The notes: generated by a model from the sequence alone, not told the origin. Numbered from the stretch's first letter, positions 1 to 12,952 are shown. The stretch: 64,000 bases of DNA from Anniella stebbinsi (GCA_029215795.1 JARDYH010000007.1:66828763-66892762); one strand, 5' to 3'. A program made the numbers and translations.

Positions 1-1631
1 GGGCCGCCATAAACATGCAGGGCAACTGTCAAGTCTCTAACAGCAGCCAAAGGGTGCAGCTCTCCATTTTGGAGGCCTTAGGAACAGATGCACCGTCTAC
101 ACCAGCAGCAGCTCCCTCGGTTACACCCAGCAGCACAGCCGTATCATTGTCTGTGATCACGTCTGCTGAACATAGGCAGGTGCCTTCTACAGAGTCAGGC
201 TGCCGGTCCATGCAGCTTAGTATTGCCTACCCAAACTGGCAGCGCCTCTCCAAATTTCCTGGCATACAAGTGTCTCTTTTACCTGCCTCCTGGCTCTTTC
301 TAAGTGGAGACTCCAAGGAGATGTCAAGGGACTTTTCAGCATGCCGTACCACTGAGCTACAAAGTCTCTCTCTCCCTTTTATATCAACTTGGAACCCTCG
401 TGCCTCAGACAGTCTCCTTTTGCTCGAAATCCTCTTCTGTGGAGGGGAGGGAGAGAAACCGTAGCCTCCTCTTGCAACATAGCAGCTGCCCCTCCCTCCC
501 TAGCAGGGTTGAAAGGGGTGTAGGGTTTCCCACTGTTCTGCTCCCCCTCTGTTCTCTTGCCAGGGCAGGGGGAGGGGGACAAACCCCCAGGTCTTTCCAA
601 CTCGGCTCCCACAATGGTACCGCCCAGAATTCACATAGATGAATGTGCAGCCAGATCCTTCGCGTGTTTACACCGAAACGAATCTCTCTAAGTTCAATGG
701 GGCTTCCCTCAAGGAAGGATGGAAAGAACAGAGAAGGAAACCCCTTCCCTTACAATTGGCTGATGTTGGCGTTGCTACTAGGAAGGGATGTTGCCCTTGG
801 CTGGGGCAATAGTAGCAATAACACAGGGGGAGGGAGGACCACCTTCCACTCACGCCCTGGTTACCCCATGCTACCTGACATGCAGCACAGCCCTTTGTGT
901 GTTTACTTGGAAGTAAATCCTGTTTGTACGCTCAAGCTAAGCAGGTCTGGGTTTCTTTAGTGCCTGGATGGGAGGCAGCCTGAGAAGCCCATGAACGCCG
1001 CCTTGGATTCCGTCATGGAAGGAAGACAGGATACAAATGTGCTAAGTACATAAATAAATATGCATTTTTTTTCCTTCCAGGAAGGTATGCATAGAATTAG
1101 CACATTAGTGCTGCAGCAAACACCCAGAATGCTTGTATATTTGTGTACAAGAGTTCCCCGTCCCTTGTCCAGAGAGCCCTTGATTCTCGTACGTGAGGTA
1201 TGAGAACTCTTGTACAAGCAGCAACACTGATTACAATCCTTTTTTTTAAAAAAAGAAGTGGGTTAAACGTCCATGCCTCTTTGTCATCGCCTTTGCTTCT
1301 TGGCAACCGTGCATCCTTTGTCTGGGCAAATAGAACCAGTTGCCGGACAGGTTTCATTCCTTTGTGTTTAAGGAATAGCAAGGCCTGTGTTTCCCACAAC
1401 AGACCAGACTGGTTGGGGTGGGGGCATCAATAGAGGTTATTGCCACTCCTTTATCATTTGTAGAGATGCCTGACGTTTCAGACTTTTGTCTGTATTAAGT
1501 CGAAAATATATTATGGATGGAGAATCTGTCTGTTTTGAGGAGGAAGGCATTAATCGCAAAGGCAGATTGGGGAGCTTGTTCTTTGGCCAAGCCTGAAGCT
1601 AATCTGAGGCACAGCTGCCCATAAAGGTGGC
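1..1631. other. Gene-free flank at the left edge
   Basis: No open frame here looks like a known protein. The 149-codon frame near the left end has no domain and no splice context. Around 300-360 there is a short piece that resembles the antisense head of a tRNA-derived SINE. The rest is unremarkable intergenic sequence. Confidence 0.5.
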
Positions 1632-1634
1632 TTA

Positions 1635-1989
1635 GGCCCCCTCCACAAGGATGCGCTTTTGCGCCCGGTTCGGGGATTATGCGCATTATCGCGGAGGCGC
1701 ATTTACGCCTAATCCCTCTGCACGGGAGGCGGCGAGAGGCGGCGAAGCGCATTAATTGATGTCCAAAAAGCGCTTTAGAAGACGTTAATGCGCATAATCA
1801 CTTGTTCACATGGCGAAAATGCGCTTTAACGGCCAGAGAAAAATAAAAGTCGCTATTTAACGCGCATTCGAAAATGCGCATTATCGGGGAGATAACGCGC
1901 CTGTACGCCCGTTTTGCGCTCCGCTGGTGTGGAGGTAAAATTTATAATGAGCCTTCAAGGCTCATTAAACGTCTCGTGTGGAGGAGGCC
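1635..1989 (+). mobile_element. 355-bp MITE, family A, copy 1
   Basis: A compact element bounded by near-perfect terminal inverted repeats (GGCCCCCTCCACA at the left, TGTGGAGGAGGCC at the right) and flanked by the direct repeat TTA at 1632-1634 and 1990-1992. It contains about eleven GCGC sites and, near the right end, a 10-bp-stem hairpin (AATGAGCCTT / AAGGCTCATT). There is no coding capacity. The 3-bp TTA target duplication suggests a PIF/Harbinger-type transposase acting in trans; this is inference. It is nearly identical to the copy at 7421. Confidence 0.9.
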
Positions 1990-2755
1990 TTAGCTACCAA
2001 AGTGTAGGAAAAGGGTTTAGGGAGGCAGCAAAGAGCAGTAGCCAAGATACTTCAAAATGTAGAAGCAAACTAGTTAGGCCAAGTTGTCTTTTCACATCCC
2101 ATCTGAAAAGGGAAATGGTTGTGTAATACAATTGATGCCAAACTCTGGAAGTCCCTGTATTGGCTGTCAAATTCAAAAGGACCTTTTTTTTGGTCCCCAT
2201 TTTGAAGTCTGGATGAAACGCCAGGAATCTGAAACAAGGCCAATCCTCCACAACCCCAGGTGTTTCTCCCAGATTACCCTATCCTACTCCCAAGTATGCC
2301 AATGGGACATAATAGGGCCTTAAAGCCTCCCACCATGGATTGGAGCCTTGCCACAGAGAGGAAAGTGATTTCCTCAAGGCTGGACAATAAAGGCCATAAT
2401 GGCAGAGGTGGGACTCAAAACAAGGCCTCTTATATCCACCCATAACTCTCTGTCCGTTGAAAGTCTCCCGCATCACGCTCTGTGGCCAATACAGGGCCAT
2501 CACTTAGACAGCATACGATAAATAGTTGTTGAGGACAAAATTCCCCACCATTTTTTGTTGTCCTAATGGCAAAAGTAAAGAATGTTAAGGGTGTCCCTGG
2601 CCCTTGGGTAGCCCTCAGGTATCAGGGCAGCGGTCACAGCGGGGGAAGCCGGATGCCTTTTAACAAATTCTGTCAGGAAATTGATCCAAGCCAAAGGGGA
2701 ACAGAGGCAAGCCGCTCCAGCTGCCCAGATGTTGAGAGATAGGGAACGAGGACGC

Positions 2756-2770
2756 GGGGGGGGGGGGGGG
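2756..2770. repeat. G homopolymer (15 bp)
   Basis: An uninterrupted run of 15 G, one of several long G or C runs in the window. Confidence 0.9.
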
Positions 2771-3479
2771 AGCCGCCAAGTGTGGAGAGATGGCAAGGGT
2801 CTGGCAGGAGATGGGGTGGTGTGGAGCTGAAAGGAGAAGAGGAGTTAAAACACGGAGCAGGGGGAGCGATTAGGCACTTGACAAAGTGGTGTTTTTAACA
2901 GAAGTGAAAGGAACTGACAAAACATACTGGGAAAGAGATGGCAGGAGGAAATTCTCAATGTTTGCAACTGCATGCCCTCCCATGATACCTATTTCATAGG
3001 GACTCCAACACAGCTGAAGCCGTTTGGGGGTGGAGGTGGCAAATCAAAAACGTACCACCAGACAAACATGCCTGATTAATATGGGGCACGCTGTGGCGTG
3101 AAGTTCTCTTCCTGAGCAATGAGTAGGTTGTACAGCGATTGGTATTTTTTTAAAAAAGAGAGTAGAAGCTCATCTGTGTACCTCTTTATTATATTTATTT
3201 CATTATTAATATTAAGATACTGCCTTATTTGCTGAAAAGCCGTCAAGGGTGCTGATGGCTCTTCCACTTAGTCAGCTTGCAACAGAAAAGGACACCCATG
3301 TAAATACAAATCTAACAGGAAGAGAAACGGAAAGCATATTTAGTCCCAAAATGAGGGCTATTACTTATTCAATTCTCCTTTCAAAATCAAGGTGTGTGTT
3401 TTTCTGCCCCAGATCAAAACCAAGAACACCATGAACAATATTTTTAAGTGTTTGTGCGGGATGTGAGATGATAATAATA

Positions 3480-4720
3480 GAACAGATCCCTTGCCTTGAA
3501 AAAGGCAAGCTGATCTAAAGTGTATTTTTGTTTGTCTCTCAGTTCTTATTTTTCCATTCTTAGGTTACCAAGTTGTCAAATGTTATTGGAGATCTTCATA
3601 AAGACCCAACTTGTGAAACACACAATAAAAGAAACTGAGAATTTCGTTTTCACAGACAAATAGTTAATGGTTTTCAGAATCTTTCGAACTATATTCTACA
3701 ATGCAAGTAAAATTTCAAATTTTGTAAATCTTATGATGTTAAAGCCAGCTTCATAGTATATTTTTCCAACTCCACAAAATTAATTCTTTCTTTCTTTCTC
3801 CCTCCATAACCATCTGCTACTTTTCATTTTAGAAAAAAAATGGCTGGCTGATTTCCCTTTTAACTTTTATAAAGACATTTTCCAGGCACCTACAATCGCT
3901 TTTTCTTTTTCTTTTAAAATAGTCCATTTTACAGAGAACAAAAAGTCCCATTATAAATCATCCTTTAATTTGAATTATTTATTTTTTGTCACCTCCAAAT
4001 TATTCAAACTGTGACTTTTCATTAAAAAAGAAAATTTAAAACAGTGTTATTTTCAATAGAAAGATTATTCCCTGCTGTTTAGTTTTCTGATTAGATATTT
4101 TAATAATAACTTTGGGGAGGGAAAACTATTTGAAATGTCTAATTCAAATTTGCAGGTTGTAGTGTTAACACAATTGTGTGTTTTCCCTCTCTCTTAGAGG
4201 ACATTTATCTTTGTTTATTTTTAAGTATAAATTAAAACTCGCAGAAAAAAGGTACTTATTGAGAAATGTAAAGAGGTTCCAAACTAGAATTACTAAGCAA
4301 TTCCAAGATTAAATTCCATCTAAAATTAATACATTAAAATTTAGGAATGACCTCAGGGCTCAATCTGGTAGTTGCAATTTTTCCTGTGCATAGTCTATTT
4401 AAATAAAGGTACGAGACACATTTGTTGTCTTTCACAGCTCCATTCATGTCAATGGATCTTACACTGGAGAACTTGCCAGAGGTTACTATCAAATTCAGTC
4501 TAAATGAATGGCAGATTTTCCCCCTTCTCTGCAATTGACAGTGGATTACATCATATAGCCATGATCCGAGCAATTACAATCGAGCCCAAAGACTTTACAT
4601 TTTTCTTTAGAGCAAACCCCCATGACATATTATAAGCTACTTTTAAAACTCATCTCAGTTTCTCAAAAAGCCTGCCCATCTGGCTTGAGAGACTGCTGTT
4701 CAGAAACAGAATCCCTAAAT
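3480..4720. other. AT-rich, repeat-poor block upstream of the FOXG gene (candidate conserved non-coding DNA)
   Basis: About 1.2 kb with no recognisable transposon, few CpG and many homeodomain- and forkhead-like words (TAATTA, TTGTTTA, ATTTATT). Such blocks often flank developmental transcription factor genes and act as enhancers. Conservation cannot be judged from one sequence, so this is only a candidate. Confidence 0.3.
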
Positions 4721-5864
4721 CCCCTTTAGCCCAATGGAACTAGTGGCTAGTTAATTTGATCCTGGTCTAGAGATCTGAAGGTATGGGTGGGGGACCAGTA
4801 AAAAATCGGGGGAGAAACAAGGGGTGTTTTTTCCACCTTTTTTCCCCTCAGGGTTTTTTGGGGGGAAATTGGGGGAAGCCTTTCTTTTTAATTTTTCTTT
4901 TTTTCCCTCAGTTATTCCCCCAACCCTTCACATCTCTATTCTTGTCCCCAAATTAAGGAATTTTCAGGATCTTTTTAGTTGAAGAAATACTTGGATGTCA
5001 CCCATTCAGCAGTTTCATTTAATTGTTTGTAAGAGATAGTCCTTAAGAAATTGACCACCTAGGTAATTCGTTATGATAAGAATGGCCTCCACAAGATTCT
5101 AGAGTTAATCAAAAGTTACCTACTATTCAAGGATGGTTATTGAAGATCTAAGATGTAGAATTATTAAAGGAATGTAGCTATTATATTAGCATTATATTAT
5201 GAGAGAAGGAAGACCCAAGGGAATAGATGAAACAAATTGCTACTCATTCATTTTGGGAGACGTTATTGAGATCTCTTAAAGGCTCTACATCTATTTGGAA
5301 AGAAATATATGCATTAACTTGGAGATGGAGGAAATCATCAAAATTAGCATTTAAAAGCTATATTTTATTCTTTTTAAATAAGTATTAAATAACTATCAAA
5401 TAAATCTTTATTTAGATAGAGTTTAATTAACTGGATTGGTTCACTATCTATACAGTGAAAATTTCAATACACACAATCCATTTTGTATTGTCAAAGAAAT
5501 CATAACTCGTTTTAAAATATACATAAAGTAATTTTATCATCTCAAATATATTGTAGAAATAAGTAAGCGCACACATACACACACGGAAATCCAAGGTTAG
5601 CAAACATAAAAAGCAGATTGCAATTAAATAGTTGAATTTTTTCACACTTGTCTCAGAAATACTCTAATTCAGAAGTGTCAGATCGAAATGGCCATCGACA
5701 CATACATTAAAATTTGCTCCAGAAAAATAATTTTAAATCAGTATTTATTACAAACCACAGCACAGAGGGGTTTTGTTTTTCTGTTTTTGTGTTAAGTCTG
5801 ACGTGATGTAGAAAACTCAAAATCTTACACAAGTACCTCAAAACATACATACTAAAAAGCGGGA

Positions 5865-5960
5865 GGCCAGCAGAGATGGGACAGCATGGATGGCTGGTGG
5901 ATGCTGGGAATTGTAGCCCAACTAACCTGAGGGCACCAGATTGGGAATGGCTGGCGTAGC
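5865..5960. repeat. Short interspersed repeat with GGGAATTGTAGCCCAACT core
   Basis: Degenerate copy of a repeat whose core reads like GGGAGTTGTAGTCCAAC, followed by a 'GGGCACCAGATTGGGAA' segment. Related copies lie near 26253, 28786, 45797, 55657 and 61596. The inverted halves suggest a small non-autonomous DNA transposon, perhaps hAT-like. Confidence 0.55.
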
Positions 5961-6099
5961 AACGACACATCAGGAAGTTTGCATTTTGCTTCTGCCGTGA
6001 ACTCAACGGCAGCAGTCAGCCATGGCTTTCCATTGTGAGCGACAAGCAGAATTCCATCAACACTATTAAGCTTTTGTCTATGTGTACATCCCACTATAT

Positions 6100-7330
6100 T
6101 CCATCAAAGTTAGTGAGCGCGACAGCGGAAGTACAATTCGCCAGAGCAGCAATTCGTTAAAAACAGTTTCCTCCAGTTATTTAATTTGTCTTATAGCGCT
6201 TATTTGTTAAAGCACAATTGCCCAATTGCCGTCATGACTTGTAAAAAAAATGCTCAAAACATCAAACGTTCTGGCTGTGTATTTTGGATTGGAAACATTT
6301 AGTTGCAAAACAAATAAATGCTAAAATGGTGATGACTAGAAAGGCGGCTGGTGGGTGTGTTTTTAATAATGTTTTATATTAATGCTATTAGATTCTCTCT
6401 AGTCCATGAAAGCTTATGCAGTAATAAATGTATTAGCAGTTATTAAAAATAATAATGGGGGTATGTCGAGCATTGATAAGTTTATTTGCCCAATAATTGA
6501 CTGCACACATTGAAATCTTGCCTTGTCTTGGAAAGACAGAAGGGTGGTGCTAAGAACAATCCACATTTACAAGACTACACTGTTGTTCCATGCTCTAAAA
6601 ACAAATGTCAGATTATCTGCAGTCTGGGAAAAACACAGGACAACAATGACTGGTTGACATATAGATGCCCTGGAAAATGTGAGTGAATGAAATGTAGCTA
6701 TTCCAGCCTAAATGCCTGGTGTGGAACAGAAGCACCCCCGGCTGCTTTAAACAAGCCCCTCCTTCTCAGCCTTGGACTATCATGATTCTACTGTCCTACT
6801 TTCAAGGGTTGTCGTAAGCATGGTATATCTGTGAAGTACTTCGAACACTCATCAAAGAACCACGTCACCTGATTTTGCTGAATAGTTAATCTTGATTCAA
6901 TCTTGCTAAAAGAGGCTCCTGTATTTTTTTTAGGGATTTTTAATAAAGCTATATTTTGAAATGGCTTTAAATTGTTTAATGTGCTGCAATGCGGCATTTC
7001 ACTCGTGCGGGTTTTACGCCCCAACTTGGTGGTGCAGAAAGAGGATGGGGCGAAAGCAGGATAAACGTGTAAAAATAAATACATAACAAAAACAATGTTA
7101 CTATATTTTCCAAGGCACATTTCAAAATATACACATTAATATTTCTTGGGAAAGGAGAATCGGTTGGATTTCATGCCATTAATTATTCACGACGTTTTAA
7201 GGCAAGGGGAATATTATTTTGCAAAACGGGATTCAATCTGTCCCTTGTGGTTTGGAAAGCAGAGACCATGAGACTCTGTCTTGTTTGTGTAGAAGATATT
7301 TTAAAACAATTTTAAAAATGTTATTTGCCC
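6100..7330. other. AT-rich, repeat-poor block upstream of the FOXG gene (second candidate)
   Basis: This stretch carries no recognisable transposon and is rich in words such as CAATTG, TTAATTA and TTATTAAAAATAATAA. It sits 1.3-2.5 kb upstream of the FOXG start, with a MITE in between. It is a candidate cis-regulatory region by position and composition only. Confidence 0.3.
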
Positions 7331-7420
7331 CCTAAGGTGTCTTACAAAATACTGGTGTTCCATTGCTGGGTACTATATCCAGTGATGCATTCTGTATCAG
7401 ATCAAAGGAACTGCAGTAAG

Positions 7421-7775
7421 GGCCCCCTCCACAAGGATACGCTTTTGCGCCCGGTTCGGGGATTATGCGCATTATCGTGGAGGCGCATTTACGCCTAATC
7501 CCTCTGCACGGGAGGCGGCGAGAGGCAGCGAAGCGCATTAATTGATGTCCAAAAAGCGCTTTAGAAGACGTTAATGCGCATAATCGCTTGTTCACACGGC
7601 GAAAATGCGCTTTAACGGCCGGAGCAAAATAAAAGTCGCTATTTAACGCGCATTCGAAAATGCGCATTATCGGGGAGATAACGCGCCTGTACGCCCGTTT
7701 TGCGCTCCGCTGGTGTGGAGGTAAAATTTATAATGAGCCTTCAAGGCTCATTAAACGTCTCGTGTGGAGGAGGCC
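7421..7775 (+). mobile_element. 355-bp MITE, family A, copy 2
   Basis: It has the same length and orientation as copy 1 and differs from it at only a few positions. Both 13-bp termini are intact and the internal GCGC-rich core and terminal-proximal hairpin are preserved. Flanks read GTAAG on the left and TATG on the right, so the target duplication is imperfect (TAA/TAT). Confidence 0.9.
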
Positions 7776-8599
7776 TATGTCAGTACAACGGGCTTACTCA
7801 GTACGGATGGAAGAATGCAGACGGTCCTTTTGATAGTTGCAACTGTATAACTGATCGATCAATCAACAATCGGTTTCTCCCTCTATTAATTATCCTTTAA
7901 ACTAAGAAACATGGAGTCTGGGCAAGGCAAGACACTTGCTAGACTAGGGAGACTCAGCCTAATCTACTTCATATGACGGTTGCTAAAATGGTGGGGTGGG
8001 GTGAATACATCCCTGAGGTCTTGGAAGAAATGATGAGTTTTAAAAGGCATGTATTTTCTAAAAATCTGGGCAAGGCAGCATATATACACTTTTTTGCAGG
8101 GGGGAAAAGAGAAGCTCATCATCACTACAGCAAATCCATAAGAGTATTAGAGGTGGAAATGAACTGCAATATAACATGGGGATTCCAAGAAAGGGTTATG
8201 AAATGCTAATTTGCACCATATCAAAATTTAGGCCGTGGACTTAAATTTTCTTCCTGAGGTAAACAAGGACTAATCTCACCAGCGTGTGATGACCACCTTG
8301 GTCATCAAAGCTAGAGAAATGCACTCCATCTCAATGCTGCTCACCAGTAAATGGGAGAGGAGAGGATGTGGATGACAACTCTGTCAAGAAGGGATTGGCT
8401 AAAGAGCAAGACGGCTAGCCATCTTGATTGGCTAAAAAGAGAGGGAACTTTGGTGATGGCAGTGGTTGACATGGGAGTGGCTACACTGACCCAGCGTTAA
8501 GCAAAATATCCAGTTGATTTGTCGGGCAGGTTGGCTGGGGCTGTTGACTGTTGTGTGGACCCAAGGAGACCCATCTACCTCCACCCTCCCTTGTCAGCA
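7776..8599. other. Immediate upstream region of the FOXG gene
   Basis: About 0.8 kb with no transposon recognised. The reading frame of the downstream gene stays open for 27 codons above its first ATG but contains no ATG there, so this part is likely 5' UTR and promoter. No clear TATA box was picked out. Confidence 0.35.
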
Positions 8600-9610
8600 A
8601 TGGAAGGGTTAAATGCAAACAGCTGGGTCCTGAAATCTCCCTTCAGCATCACCAACCTCCTTCAAGATGCGGCCTCAAGCGACGCTCCCGCGGGATCTCT
8701 GTCATCGCCGCTGGGGGGAGAAGGGAACGGAATGGCAGCCGGTGAACAACGCCAGAGGTTGGGAAAAGACAATCTTTCTGGGGAAAGGAGAGGGAAACAC
8801 GAGAAGCCGCCTTTCAGTTACAATGCCCTGATTATGATGGCCATCCGTCAGAGCCCAGAGAAGCGGCTCACACTCAACGGCATATATGAATTCATCATGG
8901 CAAACTTCCCTTACTACAAGGAGAACAAGCAAGGGTGGCAGAATTCCATCCGCCACAACCTCAGCCTGAACAAATGCTTCGTCAAGGTGCCCCGGCACTA
9001 CGACGACCCTGGTAAGGGCAACTACTGGATGTTGGACCCGTCCAGTGAGGATGTTTTCATTGGAGGTGCCACCGGCAAGCTTCGGAGGAGGTCACCTGCT
9101 TCCCGGGCCAAGCTGGCCTTCAGGAGAGGAGCGAGGCTAGCGTCGGCTGGGGTTACTCTCACTGGATCCCTCTACTGGCCTTTGCCTCCTCTCTATGGGG
9201 CCTCCTCAGCTTACCTGGGCCATCACCCTAGCTCCTTCTCTTCTATTTTCTCCCATCAGGCTATCGCTTCTCCAGGGATGCACGGACAGATTGAAGGAAA
9301 CGGCCCTTATGGCAACCGCCAGCACATCGCCACAACGATGTTGACTTCAGCCTTGCCCTGCAGCCTCTCCATCCCCGACCGCCTGGACTCCTGTTCTGTC
9401 AACGTCTTGGCAGGCCAGGCCAGTTACATCTTCTCTCAGAGACACCATCACACCTTGCCAATTAACCCTCCAGCAAGCCTCCCATCCAAATGCACTGGAG
9501 ATCTCTTCGGTGAAGTTCCTCCGACTTTCCCTGGACGGTTTTCTCCAGAGTTCCCAAACTACTTCACTTTTCATAACCAGAGAGCTCCATTTAATCCAAG
9601 TCTGCCTTGA
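8600..9610 (+). CDS. FOXG-family forkhead transcription factor (FOXG1 paralogue), intronless
   Basis: The 336-codon single-exon frame encodes a DNA-binding forkhead protein. Residues about 68-164 form the winged-helix domain, opening with [19 protein letters not shown] and carrying the recognition helix [20 protein letters not shown]. The downstream segment GKLRRRS...[13 protein letters not shown] is typical of FOXG. An N-terminal [10 protein letters not shown] at residues 12-21 resembles the Groucho-binding eh1-like motif of FOXG1. C-terminal [10 protein letters not shown] and NYFTFHNQ also match FOXG1. FOXG1 is about 490 residues and has long His/Pro/Gln runs in its N-terminus; these are absent here. 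I chose the ATG at 8600 because it is the first in frame and lies 11 codons before the eh1-like motif. Known FOXG role: transcriptional repressor in forebrain and sensory placode development; the role of this paralogue is inferred. FOXA and FOXI identities do not fit. Confidence 0.9.
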   Translation: MEGLNANSWVLKSPFSITNLLQDAASSDAPAGSLSSPLGGEGNGMAAGEQRQRLGKDNLSGERRGKHEKPPFSYNALIMMAIRQSPEKRLTLNGIYEFIMANFPYYKENKQGWQNSIRHNLSLNKCFVKVPRHYDDPGKGNYWMLDPSSEDVFIGGATGKLRRRSPASRAKLAFRRGARLASAGVTLTGSLYWPLPPLYGASSAYLGHHPSSFSSIFSHQAIASPGMHGQIEGNGPYGNRQHIATTMLTSALPCSLSIPDRLDSCSVNVLAGQASYIFSQRHHHTLPINPPASLPSKCTGDLFGEVPPTFPGRFSPEFPNYFTFHNQRAPFNPSLP

Positions 9611-11870
9611 ATATATCCCTTTCCACAGACTCTTTGCTAAAATTACATCTTGCTTGCTAATATTGAATCCCAAAGAGCCACTGTGCATCAAAGGCCAGAA
9701 GAATTGGTGCTTCACTGGTTTCCATCCATTTTCCGTGGAAACTCAGGAGAAATTTGGATGGCTACTCTACCTTAATCCATGTATTCCTTTCCTTCACTGT
9801 CTTCTCTGATGAAAGATGCAAGGGTATCCATCATGTGTGTACCAACATGGACTAACTTCCTCTAATATTTTGAACAGGGAGAAACTGTATCTTCAAGGGC
9901 TGACGCAAGTCGGAAACTTTCTGATGTAGGTCCAAGCTCCATTTTGCTATTGCATTTCGAATCAAGACTGGTGCTTTGAAATTAAGGTGAGATAGAATTA
10001 CCTTAGTGGGTGCCAGTCAAAATAGTTTCCATAATTTGTGCACCTTTTTTACCCGCACTGCCTTGTCTCCAGCTCCGCCTTTCTAGCATCTTGATTAACA
10101 TTCTGAATCAAAGCACCAACTTCTGAATAGGCTCAAAATAATATCAGCGGCCTCCTGCTTCATTGCAGAAATACTCGGTTATTTCTACTGAATATCCTGA
10201 CTCATTCTGGATATATGTGCACTTTTTTTCTTAAAAGGTATGGAATGCCTGAATCCCACTCATTAAAGACTTAATTTAGCTGGGCTGAGGTTCATCTGCT
10301 AAGCTTCTCCTTGCAAATGGATTTACATTGATCCAGACCACACTTAGAAACCAGGGCTATCAACATCAATAAGATTTTTGTTCAACTAAACGAGTTTAAG
10401 GTTGACGAGACAAACGCAACGGGTCTGAAGCATACTTAGATGGTAGGTTCCGGGGTGGTTGTTGTTGTTGTTGTTATTTTTGTTCATTTATTTAGCGGCA
10501 TCCGTGTACATGGCTTGTCCCAGTATTTCATAAGCAAAAATGCCAGATCTCTGTCTGTAGGCATCTTGCAATATAAATTTAAGCCGTTCAGGGAGATAAC
10601 AGAAGGAGAAAATTGAAAAGAGAGAGAGAGACACGAGGAGGAATGTGACCAAATGCAGTCACATTAGGCTTAATTTCAAGCTTTCTCATCCGGTACTATG
10701 GTGCATGACCTGTAATACAGTGTCACGCATATCCCGCTTCTACGAGCGGCGAGAACTTCCAGGGGGACTGTGCTTACCATGTCTGCAAGGAGGTACTGGA
10801 GGCTTATTCCAGTTCTGTAATAATTGGCTTATTTAGAAATATACAGACTGAGCAAAAGTGAAGGCATAGCATAAATACTCTTCCGGATAGCCAAAGTCCA
10901 CTGCTCCCATACCAGAGCTCTAGGGAGATAGCCAACACCGTAAGATGCTCCAGGAGCCCCAAACCCAGCTTTCTGTGTCTGCTCTCAGTCTGCCTCAAGC
11001 TGTACTGGTGTTTTGTTTCCTCTCATACAGCATCCTTAGCTAAGAAGTGTTGTTTCAGCATCTGATGGTTCTTCAGTTTAGAAGATTTACAAAATGATCC
11101 TGTACCGAGAAACAACCGATGAACTATTTTGTTCCCATGGCAAGATCTCACCTGTAGTTTACCTCACAAACAATGTGCCAAGCCAGGGCTATTAAGGTAA
11201 TCCCAAAACCCCAATCTTGAAATCATAGACACACCATCTTGGAAGAGATCCTAGGGGTCATCCAGTCCAACCCCTCGAGCTCACAATGACAGGAAGAACT
11301 CTGCCAGGCAAAGGCAAGTATGTTTTTCCCCAGAGTACCCCTGCAGGGCGCCAACCTTATATTTGATCCACACAGTCCCCAGCGATCATCTGAGAATGAA
11401 GCACCCCACATTTCTGGATTGGCCAGATCAGCACAGAATATCAAAAATGCTTCACTGATTCAGACCAAAGTCTGAATCTAGCCCAGCATTTTGTCTCCAA
11501 CATTGGCCAGCCTCAGTTTCCCCAAGAAAGCATACAATTCCAGGGTAGTCATTCTCTATTGTTGTCCGCTGCATCTTGTATATTGTATATTGTTTCTGAG
11601 CATGGACATGTAATCTCTAAATATCATGGCTAATGGTCATTCACGGTCCTGCCCTCCATGAATTTGTCTAACTTAGAAAAAGAAAAAAAGCTAATTAACC
11701 AAGTGACAGTGTGTTCTGTAAAAGAACAATGCAAAGTTAATTATGGGAAGTATTTTATTTGTCTAAGACTTGCCGAATCAATTTCACTCAAAGACCCTAA
11801 AAATCTAGTGAATAAAAGGGGATTATTGCTCTTAATCTAGTGACTATGAAACAGCACTTTAGAGCCGTTG
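9611..11870. other. FOXG 3' flank without recognised gene
   Basis: No convincing ORF. The first ATTAAA that could serve as a poly(A) signal is at 10262-10267, about 650 bp after the stop; this is weak evidence. A GTT microsatellite with an adjoining degenerate SINE/LINE tail lies around 10457-10510. Confidence 0.35.
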
Positions 11871-11879
11871 GGGATGTGT

Positions 11880-12800
11880 TAAGCTTGTGATCCTAAGCAT
11901 TTGAACGCTCAATGGGAATAATCCAAAAGAGTGTCAGATATGTGCAAATTAGTCTGAACTGGATTAATTGGTTTGTTAATCAGGCTTCAGTGTGTCTACT
12001 GATTACTGTTTTGCTTAATTCTGAGTAAGCACACTTTGAACTGCAGCCTGATACCCCCGTCTTGAACACGTTTTCACACTGAATCAAGTCCCATTGATTT
12101 AAGTGTTGTGTGTTTAGGATCTGTGTGTTTGAAAGTGGATTCAGAAGCAATCAACTTCTAGTTATATTTATTCCTAACTTTTTGCAGTGATTGTTATAGT
12201 GTTGTTATTTATTAGTTGTTACAATGCGTTTGTGTGCGTGTTTAATTTTCCTTCCTTCAGAGAAAAAGCAAACCCTTTACTTGCAGCCCAGATATTAAAT
12301 TGCACAAGTCACACCATAAGGGAACAAAGTACAATTCATATCATTCAAGAATTCTGATTTCTATTTTAATGTGCTTTTTTGTTTAAGAAAGATCTGGGCA
12401 CTGGGCGTGGGAAATGAGGCATGATATGCTCAAGAGAGAATACAATTCATGTTTTATGATATTATCTTCCTCATCATCTTGACTATGTTTAATGGAGAAG
12501 TTCAAATATGCACGCTAATTTTTAGAGTGTTCTGTTAATTATTTCTATATTGCTGGCGTGAATCAAAAAATAAGGACGCAATCCATCAAGCATGTCTCCT
12601 GCTCATAAACATTATAGACATGAATGTGTGTTATGCAGGAAATGTGTGTTCAGTAGACACTGTGTCTAGCAAGCTTTGTTGAAAAGAAATTATTTGCATG
12701 GCAGAGAGAAGCTCCGTGGAATGCACCTTAAACTTCTGTTATTGCAAACCATGAATTAAGTTTCGCTTGTGTGAATAAACGCCACAGGACTCAATAAAGA
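11880..12800. other. AT-rich, repeat-poor block downstream of the FOXG gene
   Basis: This segment is low in CpG and rich in homeodomain-type words such as GGATTAATTGG, GTTAATCAG and CTGTTAATTA. It holds no recognised repeat. It is listed as a candidate regulatory block beside a developmental gene. Confidence 0.28.
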
Positions 12801-12925
12801 TACCTGTTTTACAAAATTGGCAGTAGTGTTTTATTTTGAACATAATTATTGTGTCATTACAAGAACTGAGGGCTGTTGGGACCAATGTAGGACAAGCCCC
12901 AAGAAATGGGTGGAGGTATTTATTC

Positions 12926-12952
12926 GTGTGTGTGTGTGTGTGTGTGTGTGTA
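12926..12952. repeat. (GT)n microsatellite
   Basis: About 13 GT units, nearly uninterrupted. Confidence 0.95.

Noticed and set aside
8600..9610. FOXA3 or FOXI identity for the forkhead gene (FOXA3 is near this locus in human)
   Set aside because: The forkhead domain, [10 protein letters not shown] segment and YFTFHNQ-type tail match FOXG, not FOXA or FOXI.
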